DNA from: a virus
Virus record (IMG/VR): IMGVR_UViG_3300029266_001478
Span: 1-39,198 of that record
Length of the DNA: 39,198 nucleotides
Strand: one strand, 5' to 3'
Shown here: positions 22,543 through 30,666 of the stretch, piece by piece
Numbering within the stretch: position 1 is the first letter of the stretch
Layout of the letters: the number at the start of each line of letters is the position of its first letter
Notes under the pieces: model-generated
Seen by the model: only the letters and a program-made list of their open reading frames with translations
Databases searched by the model: none
Told to the model about the DNA's origin: nothing
Program-made: the position numbers and the translations under genes

Positions 22543-24123
22543 ATGACCAATAAAATGGTCTTCGCTAACAACGAAGAACTACGACAGAAGATTCTAGCCG
22601 GAGCCAACATTCTGGCTGATTATGTCTCTTCTACTCTCGGACCAAAGGGCAGAACCGTTCTGCTCAAAGAAAAAGACAAGACAGCATTCGCAACAAAGGA
22701 CGGCGTTACAGTAGCACAGTTTGTTCAGTTGGACGATGTGTTTGAAAACGCTGGCGCCCAGATTATTCGCCAAGCAGCAAATGAAACTAACACAAGCGCC
22801 GGAGACGGCACAACCACTGCCACTGTTCTTGCGAGAGCGATCCTAAACGAAGCACAGCGGCACATAGTCGCCGGCGTTTCGCCAATCGAACTACAAAGGG
22901 GAATAGATGCCACAGTTGCAGAAATCAACAAAAACCTTACGGAGATGGCAAGACCGGTTACTAGCATTGAAGATATCAAACACATCGCTACTATTTCAGC
23001 CAACAACGATTCGACTATTGGCGATCTCATTGCTCTGGCTGTTGATAAAGTTGGACAAGATGGCTCTATCACAATTGAAGAGTCTCGGTCTTTAGAAACC
23101 TCTATCGATGTTACAGAGGGCTTCCGCTTTGCCGCTGGCTACTGTGCTTCTGCGTTTATTAACGATGAGCGCCGCAACATTATGCATCACGAAGAACCGC
23201 TTGTGTTGGTCACTGATTACAAGATTGTCCAGGTAGAACAAATCCTTCCGATTCTTGAGTTGGTCTCAAGAGAGTCTCGACCCCTGATCATTGTTGCTGA
23301 AGACCTTGAGGGGCAGGCACTTGCCGCAATGATTATGAACGCAATGCGAGGCTCTTTGAAGATTGCCGGTATCAAAGCCCCGTTTTATGGAGAAGAGCGC
23401 CGAAACTTGCTTTCCGACCTCGCTTTATCAACTGGTGCGACATTCATTACCCGAGAATCAGGCCAGAAGCTACAGACCATAACCTTAGCACAACTTGGCT
23501 CTGCCAAGTCTGTTGAGAGCACGAAGGTCGGCACTATTATTGTTGGAGGCAACTGCGACTACGAAGGAGTCGAGACACGAATTGGTAGCCTGAAAGCCGA
23601 GATCTCTAACACAGATGATTTTGCCGAGTGCGAACGAATTCAAGGTCGCATTGTGCGACTATCTTCAGGTGTTGCTGTTGTCCATGTTGGCGGCGCAACC
23701 CAGGTAGAGATGACCGAACGCAAGCATCGTATTGAGGACGCATTAGAAGCAGTGAGATCTGCTCAGGAAGAGGGAGTAATCGGCGGTGGTGGAACGGCTC
23801 TGCTGAGGGCCAGCCAAGCGATCACGATTACAACTGACCACGAAGAACAAGCGATTGGAATGACAATTGTAAAGAATGCCTGTGAGGCCCCCTTCCGCCA
23901 GATGTGTAAGAACGGCGGCAAGAGTGAAGATTTACTATTGAACCATATCCTCAGTGAGGTAGAAGGAATGGGCTATGATTTTAGATCAGGTGTCTTAGTA
24001 GACCTCTATGACAAGGGGATTCTAGACCCAGTTAGGGTAACCAAGTCCGCACTAAAGAATGCAGCTTCTTGCGCCGGCACACTGATTACCACTAATTATG
24101 GAATCATTCAGGCAGAGCAATGA
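22543..24123 (+). CDS. groEL: GroEL-like chaperonin
   Basis: 526 aa, ATG after CGGAGG, near full GroEL length (about 548) but without the Gly/Met tail. ATP-site motifs STLGPKGRTVLL, DGVTVAQ and AGDGTTTATVLA are present, as is IGGGGTALLRA near the C-terminus; the apical domain (FINDERRNIMHHEEPLVLV) is more diverged. Known role: ATP-driven folding in a double ring with GroES. A GroES homologue is at 626. Phage chaperonins can fold phage capsid or tail proteins. The strong dedicated promoter suggests high expression. Confidence 0.93.
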   Translation: MTNKMVFANNEELRQKILAGANILADYVSSTLGPKGRTVLLKEKDKTAFATKDGVTVAQFVQLDDVFENAGAQIIRQAANETNTSAGDGTTTATVLARAILNEAQRHIVAGVSPIELQRGIDATVAEINKNLTEMARPVTSIEDIKHIATISANNDSTIGDLIALAVDKVGQDGSITIEESRSLETSIDVTEGFRFAAGYCASAFINDERRNIMHHEEPLVLVTDYKIVQVEQILPILELVSRESRPLIIVAEDLEGQALAAMIMNAMRGSLKIAGIKAPFYGEERRNLLSDLALSTGATFITRESGQKLQTITLAQLGSAKSVESTKVGTIIVGGNCDYEGVETRIGSLKAEISNTDDFAECERIQGRIVRLSSGVAVVHVGGATQVEMTERKHRIEDALEAVRSAQEEGVIGGGGTALLRASQAITITTDHEEQAIGMTIVKNACEAPFRQMCKNGGKSEDLLLNHILSEVEGMGYDFRSGVLVDLYDKGILDPVRVTKSALKNAASCAGTLITTNYGIIQAEQ

Positions 24124-24353
24124 TAAGAGGCGACTTAGTTCACATTCCACAGGATGCTTTCTTAATAAGAGAGTTAGACACCACGTCAACAACTTCCGAC
24201 TATCTAAAATTGAAAAAGCCCCTCAAGGCTTTGTTCTGGGAAAGAGACGGAAAAGATCCAAAATGGGGCTCTGTTTATGTCAGAGATCAAATTTGGGTAG
24301 TGCGAATGAGAGATATTTATCCAATAGCAAAGGAGTTAGAAAATGCTAGTTAA
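24120..24353 (+). CDS. Small GDLV-type protein, SH3-like predicted
   Basis: 77 aa, ATG overlapping the groEL stop. It begins MIRGDLVHIPQDAFLI, with ALFWERDGKDPKWGSVYVRD and a helical end, a variant of the small MK(V/I)GD-type barrel pattern (GDLV near the start). Overlap with the next gene is 11 nt. Function unknown. Confidence 0.6.
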   Translation: MIRGDLVHIPQDAFLIRELDTTSTTSDYLKLKKPLKALFWERDGKDPKWGSVYVRDQIWVVRMRDIYPIAKELENAS

Positions 24354-24636
24354 ACTTACAGAGATATGTGGCACGGGTGCTGTAACAAGCGGGCGCCGCT
24401 ATTCATTGCGAGAGGTTTTTGTAAACCCAGAGCATGTTGTCATGGTAAGAGAGGAGCATCAAATCCGAGCCCTCAATGAACAAGAGATGCTTACCGAGGG
24501 GTTAAAGAAAGGCCATCGCTTCTCCAAGATCACAATTGATAAAGGCACTACTGGAACAGAGATAGTCGTAGTTGGAGATCCCAACGCAGTAGAGACGGCC
24601 CTGATGAATAGCCGCAGCCAACTATTGAGAGGTTAA
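24343..24636 (+). CDS. Hypothetical conserved phage protein, 97 aa
   Basis: AAGGAG upstream. VKLTEICGTGAVTSGRRYSL, then EVFVNPEHVVMVRE and FSKITIDKGTTGTEIVVVG, follows a small beta-rich pattern (a strand reading IxVNPexVxxv, then a central GtEIvVVG) that I recall from marine phages, with a faint resemblance to FlbD-type regulators. No catalytic residues are evident. Function unknown. Confidence 0.6.
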   Translation: MLVKLTEICGTGAVTSGRRYSLREVFVNPEHVVMVREEHQIRALNEQEMLTEGLKKGHRFSKITIDKGTTGTEIVVVGDPNAVETALMNSRSQLLRG

Positions 24637-24638
24637 AA

Positions 24639-25019
24639 ATGGGACAACGAGTAAACATTCAGTATTCCGTTGAGCTTGATGAACTTGATAAAGAAGTCAA
24701 TAGGCTTTTTGATAACACAGGAAATAAATTGGCAGAGATTACCCACTGTTCTTTCAGCTATGTTCCTATGGACCTTAGCGGAATTGAGATGATTGATGAC
24801 TTGCGACAGAAGTTAGCAAGAATAGACATAGCCTTGGGAGATGTTCAAAACATTGTTGAGGGCTATGTCCGCTTCAAGTCAGCACCACCAGAGCAGGAAC
24901 ACAAGCCGCCAGAGCCTTCGGGACTCCCTGATGTAGGGGATCTACAAGACAGAGTGGCCCAGTTTAAGGAGATGTTAGATGCGCAGTCCAATCAAGAACC
25001 TCAAGAAGAGAACGAATAG
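24639..25019 (+). CDS. Hypothetical helical protein, 126 aa
   Basis: Starts 2 nt after the preceding stop. An N-terminal strand (VNIQYSVELDEL) leads into charged helices (LDKEVNRLFDNTGNKLAEI, and IEMIDDLRQKLARIDIALGD), then a Pro/Glu-rich acidic tail (PPEQEHKPPEPS) and a final amphipathic helix. A coiled coil is likely. It overlaps the next gene by 41 nt. No known family. Confidence 0.6.
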   Translation: MGQRVNIQYSVELDELDKEVNRLFDNTGNKLAEITHCSFSYVPMDLSGIEMIDDLRQKLARIDIALGDVQNIVEGYVRFKSAPPEQEHKPPEPSGLPDVGDLQDRVAQFKEMLDAQSNQEPQEENE

Positions 25020-25737
25020 CCTTTCGGCAATTAAAGACATCATCCCTAAAGGTTCTATTGTAGAGAGTCATCTGTTTTATGATGGCTCTCTTGAGTTAAA
25101 CCTTGCTGAAGATGATAGATTCGTAGTGGCGAATGCTTCAAAGTATGTTGTTTATGAGTTTTGGGCTTGTGCTTTGGAAAATCCAAAGAAGATAGCCGAC
25201 ATAGCAAACCATCTTTTTCCTTCTTTGAACGAACAAACTTTTGACATTCTACAGAAAGACTGGGCTCGTTACAAAGATCCCTATGTTCGATCTGCTTTCT
25301 TCTTCCTTCTCAACAGGTGCAGCACTCTTGGAATGATTACCCACGGAGAGTTCGACACCAAGAACTACAACCCCTTCGCGACCAACGATTTGCGTCAGTT
25401 TGCTCCAAAAAACTTCCACCTTATTGGGAGTCCAAATAAAAAAATGGAGGAAACCATAGGCGTTGTAGAGGAAGCAACACACATCTTTATCCACGCTGGC
25501 AGATTCTCATTCAACCTATTTCAACACGGAGCGACTGAATCTTTGGAGGAGACAAAGTTTAACCACAACAAACTGTTAGACTCTCTGTTCTCAATGGACA
25601 AAAAGGCGGCAGTGGTTTACGATTTCCACCCGAGACTCAAGACCTACAAAGACAAGTTTAACTTGACTTTCTTAGATGAATCGGGTAAACTAACAAATGA
25701 ACAAAACGCAAAGGAAATAATTCTACACAATGATTAA
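24979..25737 (+). CDS. D12-class adenine methylase homologue with degenerate active site
   Basis: 252 aa. The overall layout follows D12-class (Dam) N6-adenine methylases: an N-terminal IVESHLFYDGSLEL where the glycine-rich AdoMet loop would be, and AFFFLLNRCSTLGMITHGEF where the family has A-x-FLYLNxxxxxGL followed by GxFN. The catalytic (D/N)PP(Y/F) is absent: the candidate positions read HAGRFS or YDFHPR. So it looks like a pseudo-enzyme or one with a changed role. It starts inside the preceding gene. Two apparently intact adenine methylases lie elsewhere in the window. Moderate confidence in homology, high that DPPY is missing. Confidence 0.6.
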   Translation: MRSPIKNLKKRTNSLSAIKDIIPKGSIVESHLFYDGSLELNLAEDDRFVVANASKYVVYEFWACALENPKKIADIANHLFPSLNEQTFDILQKDWARYKDPYVRSAFFFLLNRCSTLGMITHGEFDTKNYNPFATNDLRQFAPKNFHLIGSPNKKMEETIGVVEEATHIFIHAGRFSFNLFQHGATESLEETKFNHNKLLDSLFSMDKKAAVVYDFHPRLKTYKDKFNLTFLDESGKLTNEQNAKEIILHND

Positions 25738-26077
25738 CAAACTGCTAATTGCTACGGCGCTCTTTATTATTGGGCAAACAATAACTTGGTTTTCATCCTA
25801 TTCTCAATTTGTTTGGGAGTGGGCAAGGGAAAACACAATTTGGATTGCTGTTGTTAGCGCAATACCATCTGCACTGTGTTTCATTTATGGATTACGTTAC
25901 GCCTACGAATTTTTTCAAAGTGGTTGGGCACCCCGGTTTTATATATTCGCCCTGTCATTTGTTGTGATGCCGGTTTTTTTCTGGTATTTTATGGGTGAAG
26001 CATTCTTCACAACAAAAAACATTATGTCGGCTGCTCTCGCAACCGCAATTATCTACATCCAGATGAGGTTCAAATGA
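25730..26077 (+). CDS. Polytopic membrane protein, four predicted TM helices
   Basis: 115 aa. Hydrophobic segments at about 4-20 (LLIATALFIIGQTITWF), 38-56 (WIAVVSAIPSALCFIYGL), 69-90 (FYIFALSFVVMPVFFWYFM) and 98-112 (IMSAALATAIIYIQMRF). To my recollection a similar four-helix protein with WFxxxSQF near the start recurs in marine phages; its function is not known. It overlaps the preceding gene by 8 nt and the cupin gene by 4. A holin role is possible but unsupported. Confidence 0.7.
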   Translation: MINKLLIATALFIIGQTITWFSSYSQFVWEWARENTIWIAVVSAIPSALCFIYGLRYAYEFFQSGWAPRFYIFALSFVVMPVFFWYFMGEAFFTTKNIMSAALATAIIYIQMRFK

Positions 26078-26406
26078 GAAAAGTAAATAAGAAATGGGGC
26101 CACGAGTTAATCTGGGCCGAAACGGCTAATTACGTTGGCAAGTTGCTCCACATCAACGCAGGACATCGCCTATCATTACAATTTCATAGAGTGAAAGAAG
26201 AGACAGTCTATGTGCTCTCTGGCACTCTCTACATTTATGACGACGAAGATAAAGTCATAAGGCTATCTCCCGGCGAGAGCTTCCACGTCAGCCCCCTGCA
26301 AGTCCATCGCTTTGGTGCAAACGAGAGCGATGTTGAAATAATGGAAGTTTCTACCCCACATCTTGACGATGTTGTGAGATTAGAGGACGATTACGGCAGG
26401 AAATAG
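26074..26406 (+). CDS. Cupin, mannose-6-phosphate isomerase type II-like
   Basis: 110 aa. KKWGHELIWAETANYVGKLL, then SLQFHRVKEETVYVLSGTLY and GESFHVSPLQVHRFGANES, follow the C-terminal isomerase domain of ManC-type enzymes (KPWGxE; LSLQxHxxRxExWxVxxG; PxxxxHRxxN), including the metal-binding His/Glu. A stand-alone cupin of this sort isomerises sugar phosphates or binds a sugar nucleotide. The nucleotidyltransferase-like gene at 6027 could supply the other half of a ManC-like pathway. It starts overlapping the membrane protein's stop. Confidence 0.8.
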   Translation: MRKVNKKWGHELIWAETANYVGKLLHINAGHRLSLQFHRVKEETVYVLSGTLYIYDDEDKVIRLSPGESFHVSPLQVHRFGANESDVEIMEVSTPHLDDVVRLEDDYGRK

Positions 26407-26418
26407 AAAAAACAAAAC

Positions 26419-26427
26419 TATTTATTG
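26419..26427 (+). promoter_or_regulatory. ACTATTTAT motif, possible late-type promoter element
   Basis: Third occurrence, 19 nt before the ATG of the 960-aa gene. No TTGACA-type promoter is visible. Confidence 0.35.
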
Positions 26428-26445
26428 GGTAACAGGAGAAATAGA

Positions 26446-29328
26446 ATGTCGTTTGCTACAGATAAATGGTTTCGTCACCTTCGCGAAGAGTTGCTAACTG
26501 AGGGTCTGGGCGATATAGGGCTTAGTGAAGACAGTGTAGCTAGGATTAGAATGGAACTCCCCGACGCCAGCGAGAAAGGTCGTGTATGGGTCGGGAATGC
26601 TCTAAAAGAATACGGACTACGCGGGCCTTACCTAAGAGCCCGATTCTTTGGAGAGTATCAAGACATCGAGGACGCCTACAAAGTCCGCTTCCAAAAAGGT
26701 GACTTCAACATCCTAACGCAGTACGCGGAGACTATTGTCGGACAGCCAATCAAGAAATGGCCGAAAGCCAAAAAGTCCTTCATAAAGAACTCCCGCAAGT
26801 TAGGCATTAGCGATGTGATTATAAACACCGTCACGCTTTTTGTTGATGAGGCGGAAGGTAAGGTTTTTAGTGATTTTATGGGCAAAATAGAAAATGTCGT
26901 TGTTACTCTCAACCAGAACCCCAACAACTACGAGATAATAAAGGACTTCCCGCCCAGTGATTGGGATGTAGCAGAAAAAGAATGTTATGAGTTTCAGCAA
27001 AACCAAGAAGATCCCGACCAAATTATGCACACATTTGACGATGGGTCTTATTGGTATGATCTTCAGTCCAGTCAATGCTCGACGGAGGCGGACAGGATGG
27101 GTCATTGTGGAGAAGACCAACGAGGTACACTATACTCTCTACGCAAGAAAGATAAGGGTAAAAAGCTCTCAAAATCTTATGTGACCATTTCTTATAACTC
27201 CTACAACAAGACCATTTTCCAAATTAAAGGAAGGTCCAATGATGCTCCTCCTGAATCCGTTTGGAAACACATTGCTTGGTTTATCGATGCCACGGATACT
27301 GTGGAGGTTGAAGAAACAGGCGAGCATTCTAACGACCAAGAAGGCTTTCATAGGATGACCGCCGGACTGATTGCACGCTCACCCGGGGTAAAGTTTATAA
27401 ACACTCTTGAACAACAAGCCGAGGAGTTGCGTCAAGAATGCGAAGACCTCGAAAATAGATATTTCTCCATGCAAAGATTAACTGGTGTCTCCCTTGACGG
27501 CTTACAAATAGAGGAGGACTTAGATCAGGGTGTCTGGTGGCTCAATGGGGTCAGTCACATTGTAGTCCCGATCCAAAGTTTTGAGATGACGAAAAAATTG
27601 GCTGCTAAGATCAATGACAACGATGGCGGGTCAGACATCAAAAATGACATCGTGGACATCATTAATGAAGAAGACGTTAACGCCATCAACGAAAGGGAGC
27701 AGTGGGATGTAGAAATTCTTTCTGAGCTTGATGCTGGTCCCGCGCTTATTGGCTTGGATCTCGACCGCCCCGAAAAAGCAAGCTACTATTATATCTTTAC
27801 TGATCTTGGTGGAATTTATGAAAACTTTATTCGTAACAGCGGCGATGAGTCGTCCGTTCGCGGCTACGAAGAATTTTTAGACGTAGCTTCAAACTTTGTC
27901 CGAGATGTTAAAGACGCGCAGGACGACATCGAAAGTCTCTTGATAGAAAGAAAACTACTGGGCCAATCGGGCGTAAAGAGCTACGCTGATAAAGTTGAAG
28001 AAGAATTCAATAACTTCCAAGTCATAGAGGGCAGCTACAATGAAATTGATGTTGTGTCTTCGGGTGTTCTGTTTAGCACTACACTAGACGAGATGACCAC
28101 TATTCTCTTTACACTCAACTTTATAGATCACCCTACGATAAGAGGGGGCTTGAGAAGTAATGGCTACGCAACTACTCCTGCTTTCAGGAATGAGATAATA
28201 GAAGAGTTGGCCAAATCAGAAAGGGCTGCCGCAGATTTTGCTAAAAAGCAAATGAAAATGAATTATGGCCCAGAATACGAGAAAAAGATCGACAGCATAT
28301 GGGACACAGCAAGACTTTCAAAATTCTTTGAGTCTAATTTGTATGCTGGCATCAAGATCATTCGCAGCAAAACTACTGAGAACCCAAGATCCGGTCAAAT
28401 GTTAGACTCTACCACAAACCGAATTGAATATAAGTTCTCACTGAAGATCGGAAGCGAAACATTACCAGCCTTTGGGCCTTTTATAGAATATTATGACAAC
28501 AATTTTGAGTTAATCACAAATGCCTTTTCAAAAGTAGTCAAGAAGATGATTGCCGATAGGTTGAGAGACTTCAAAGCCAAGACAAATAGCGACACAAACT
28601 TGCCTCTACAAGAGGCAAACCCCAATCCGCTCGATGTCCGTGTCTACGAGATAGACTTTGTTGTGTCTTATCCTCTTGGGCAGGGCTTTGAGATTACTGA
28701 CATCCACAACATTATTCGTGCAATTCCAGATGTGACAACTGTCAGGACAGTTGGTAGTGCGAAAAAGACCCAAGGCAGCAGGACCGTCTCATTACAGCGC
28801 CTCAAATTTGCCCTTCAGGGGCAAAAAAGCAGGTTAGACTGGGTTAGACAAATTTTGCTTCCACAAATCCGCAAGATCGATGGGCGCATTAGAATTCACA
28901 AGGTAAAGACGGCTGATTTGGTTAAGACAAGCAAACAAAGACTAGAAGAATACTTCTTGGGATCGTCTCGCCGCCAATCGCCGGGCAGAGCAACCCCTGT
29001 TCCGACAATTCAACAACTCACAGCCGATTGGGTTGAGGGTGGAGTGATGTATGACAGCCCAACCAACTTTAATCTAACCCGTTACAGCGTTATGATGCCA
29101 GTGGAGGATTTGGAGCACTTGTTGTCAAGAGTCCCGCGCAAACACGGTCACCACTTCGACGCCGGCTATCAGAAATTTATAGAAATGGGTCCGCACGACC
29201 CTATTTACTTAGCGATAGGCAAGAATGGGAGAGCGAAGATCACCGGCAATGAAGACGATTTACGTTATGCTATCAAAGCGGGAGTAGAAGAGGTTCCGGT
29301 GTTCATTTCTTACCAGCGTCAGGTTTAG
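26446..29328 (+). CDS. Large protein with PcfJ-like segment and ParB-like C-terminus
   Basis: 960 aa from ATG 26446 after CAGGAGAAA; an in-frame TTG at 26425 has no ribosome site. The N-terminus is DKWFRHLREELLTEG. Around residues 205-275, DRMGHCGEDQRGTLYSLR, then SYVTISYNSYNKTIFQI and KGRSNDAP, resembles the PcfJ-type domain (HCV...SLR...TIE...QxxGxxNxxP). The last ~100 residues (MMPVEDLEHLLSR, then HDPIYLAIGKNGRAKITGNE and IKAGVEEVPVFISY) resemble the ParB N-terminal/sulfiredoxin-like fold (GxxxIxxGxxRLxxAxxxGxxxVPV). The rest is unassigned, with acidic helical stretches. A virion or DNA-ejection role would be a guess from size. Confidence 0.7.
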   Translation: MSFATDKWFRHLREELLTEGLGDIGLSEDSVARIRMELPDASEKGRVWVGNALKEYGLRGPYLRARFFGEYQDIEDAYKVRFQKGDFNILTQYAETIVGQPIKKWPKAKKSFIKNSRKLGISDVIINTVTLFVDEAEGKVFSDFMGKIENVVVTLNQNPNNYEIIKDFPPSDWDVAEKECYEFQQNQEDPDQIMHTFDDGSYWYDLQSSQCSTEADRMGHCGEDQRGTLYSLRKKDKGKKLSKSYVTISYNSYNKTIFQIKGRSNDAPPESVWKHIAWFIDATDTVEVEETGEHSNDQEGFHRMTAGLIARSPGVKFINTLEQQAEELRQECEDLENRYFSMQRLTGVSLDGLQIEEDLDQGVWWLNGVSHIVVPIQSFEMTKKLAAKINDNDGGSDIKNDIVDIINEEDVNAINEREQWDVEILSELDAGPALIGLDLDRPEKASYYYIFTDLGGIYENFIRNSGDESSVRGYEEFLDVASNFVRDVKDAQDDIESLLIERKLLGQSGVKSYADKVEEEFNNFQVIEGSYNEIDVVSSGVLFSTTLDEMTTILFTLNFIDHPTIRGGLRSNGYATTPAFRNEIIEELAKSERAAADFAKKQMKMNYGPEYEKKIDSIWDTARLSKFFESNLYAGIKIIRSKTTENPRSGQMLDSTTNRIEYKFSLKIGSETLPAFGPFIEYYDNNFELITNAFSKVVKKMIADRLRDFKAKTNSDTNLPLQEANPNPLDVRVYEIDFVVSYPLGQGFEITDIHNIIRAIPDVTTVRTVGSAKKTQGSRTVSLQRLKFALQGQKSRLDWVRQILLPQIRKIDGRIRIHKVKTADLVKTSKQRLEEYFLGSSRRQSPGRATPVPTIQQLTADWVEGGVMYDSPTNFNLTRYSVMMPVEDLEHLLSRVPRKHGHHFDAGYQKFIEMGPHDPIYLAIGKNGRAKITGNEDDLRYAIKAGVEEVPVFISYQRQV

Positions 29329-29338
29329 GAGAACAAAG

Positions 29339-30079
29339 ATGAGAAAAATCCAGAAAGCTTTGAGGATTATAGCCTATGGCACACTTTTTGGATTGGCCCT
29401 CTTTCTTTATCTCTTTAATATTCCACAAGAACAGAAGACTATTCACTCTGCTGATAAGTTGTCCAATAGCTACACGATAAACGAAAAGCAAGCCGTTCGT
29501 CATTCGGTCAATTCAGCCGTTCAGGTTTTCTCGATCAAACAAGGCGAGTTTAGTTTATCATCGTTGAGCGGCACCTATTTTACTCACGCCGACAAGTTCT
29601 ATGTTCTTACCTCTGCCCACGGCATCATCGGGGAGTGTTCGTTAATAAGAGTTTCCTACATAAAAGAGCATTCTAATTGTGTAGAGATTACCTTCATCGA
29701 CCACAAGAAGGACTACGCTGTAATAGAAATAGCACAAATGATAACTCGTAATCCGATTAAAATTCCTCGGCGCCTTGCTAATCCAAAAAAGAGTTTCAAT
29801 TTACTTGACAAGGCTTACTACACGGGTTATCCTAATAGTGTAGGCCCTACTACTTGGACTGGAACTATCGCTGGGCTGGGGCCGGACTACTTAATACTAC
29901 AATCATATGCTTGGTCTGGTGCTTCCGGGTCTGGTGTTTTTGACGAAAAAGGTGACCTAATCGGAATTGTGATGGCCTTAGATGTGGGTAGAACCCAATA
30001 CGGCTTACAAATCCTCAACAATTTCGTTATTGTTGTTCCAACTTGGAATGTTGATTGGCACCAAGTTTTTATGGAGTAA
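29339..30079 (+). CDS. Membrane-anchored trypsin-like serine protease
   Basis: 246 aa, GGAG ribosome site. An N-terminal hydrophobic segment (residues 8-27) with a basic start indicates a signal anchor, placing the catalytic domain in the periplasm. The chymotrypsin-fold triad is recognisable: His 94 in LTSAHG, Asp 125 in KKDYAVIE and Ser 196 in WSGASGSGVFD. GDLIGIVMA follows as the usual strand. There is no PDZ domain, unlike DegP/HtrA. Role in phage biology unknown; cell-envelope remodelling or exclusion are possibilities. Confidence 0.8.
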   Translation: MRKIQKALRIIAYGTLFGLALFLYLFNIPQEQKTIHSADKLSNSYTINEKQAVRHSVNSAVQVFSIKQGEFSLSSLSGTYFTHADKFYVLTSAHGIIGECSLIRVSYIKEHSNCVEITFIDHKKDYAVIEIAQMITRNPIKIPRRLANPKKSFNLLDKAYYTGYPNSVGPTTWTGTIAGLGPDYLILQSYAWSGASGSGVFDEKGDLIGIVMALDVGRTQYGLQILNNFVIVVPTWNVDWHQVFME

Positions 30080-30082
30080 ATT

Positions 30083-30304
30083 ATGGATAAAAAGAAAAAA
30101 GACTGCCCTTACGAAGAGTTGAAGGGCAGAATAGAGACTATTGATGTAAATTTAAAGTCTTTTAATGAAAGAATAGAGCTAATAAAAGAAATAATGGATG
30201 AAAGCTGCCCAGATGAGGCAGAATCAGATAAAGCTGTCCAAGAAGCATTGGATAGTTTTTTTATAGACGAATTGCTGAAACAAAAACCAATAGGAGAAGC
30301 ATAA
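30083..30304 (+). CDS. Small coiled-coil protein, 73 aa
   Basis: Starts 3 nt after the protease stop. The helical, charged sequence LKGRIETIDVNLKSFNERIE continues as LIKEIMDESCPDEAE, with heptad-like hydrophobic spacing, and two Cys residues. Its TAA overlaps the next ATG (TAATG). Function unknown. Confidence 0.65.
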   Translation: MDKKKKDCPYEELKGRIETIDVNLKSFNERIELIKEIMDESCPDEAESDKAVQEALDSFFIDELLKQKPIGEA

Positions 30305-30666
30305 TGTCGGAAACAATTGCTAGTGTTAGCACGGAGGTAGAAGACCTAAAGCCGAAAAAGCTAACCAACAAGGCACCGCAGGGAATGACTACATTCACTG
30401 TCTGCCGACAAAGTGACGAAACCGGCATCTCTGGTGAAGGAGTGGTGATTGAAGGCTGCGTGTTCGCAACAGGACACACTGTGATCCACTGGCTGACTCC
30501 GAGCCCGCGTGGAAGCATCGCCTTCTTTGATAATTTTGATGACTTTATTAAGATCCACGTTAGTTCTCACCCAACCAATGGGACAATCATTACCTATGAT
30601 GACGGACGACAGACTATTTACACTGCTACAGGAGAGGTAAAGAATAATGAGCCAGAAGAAAGTTGA
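30304..30666 (+). CDS. Hypothetical conserved phage protein, 120 aa
   Basis: AGGAG upstream; the start overlaps the previous TAA. Core: TTFTVCRQSDETGISGEGVV, then EGCVFATGHTVIHWL and SIAFFDNFDDFIKIHVSSHP, a beta-rich small domain I recall seeing in other large marine phages. The two ends are charged. It overlaps the nucleotidyltransferase gene by 20 nt. No function recognised. Confidence 0.62.
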   Translation: MSETIASVSTEVEDLKPKKLTNKAPQGMTTFTVCRQSDETGISGEGVVIEGCVFATGHTVIHWLTPSPRGSIAFFDNFDDFIKIHVSSHPTNGTIITYDDGRQTIYTATGEVKNNEPEES

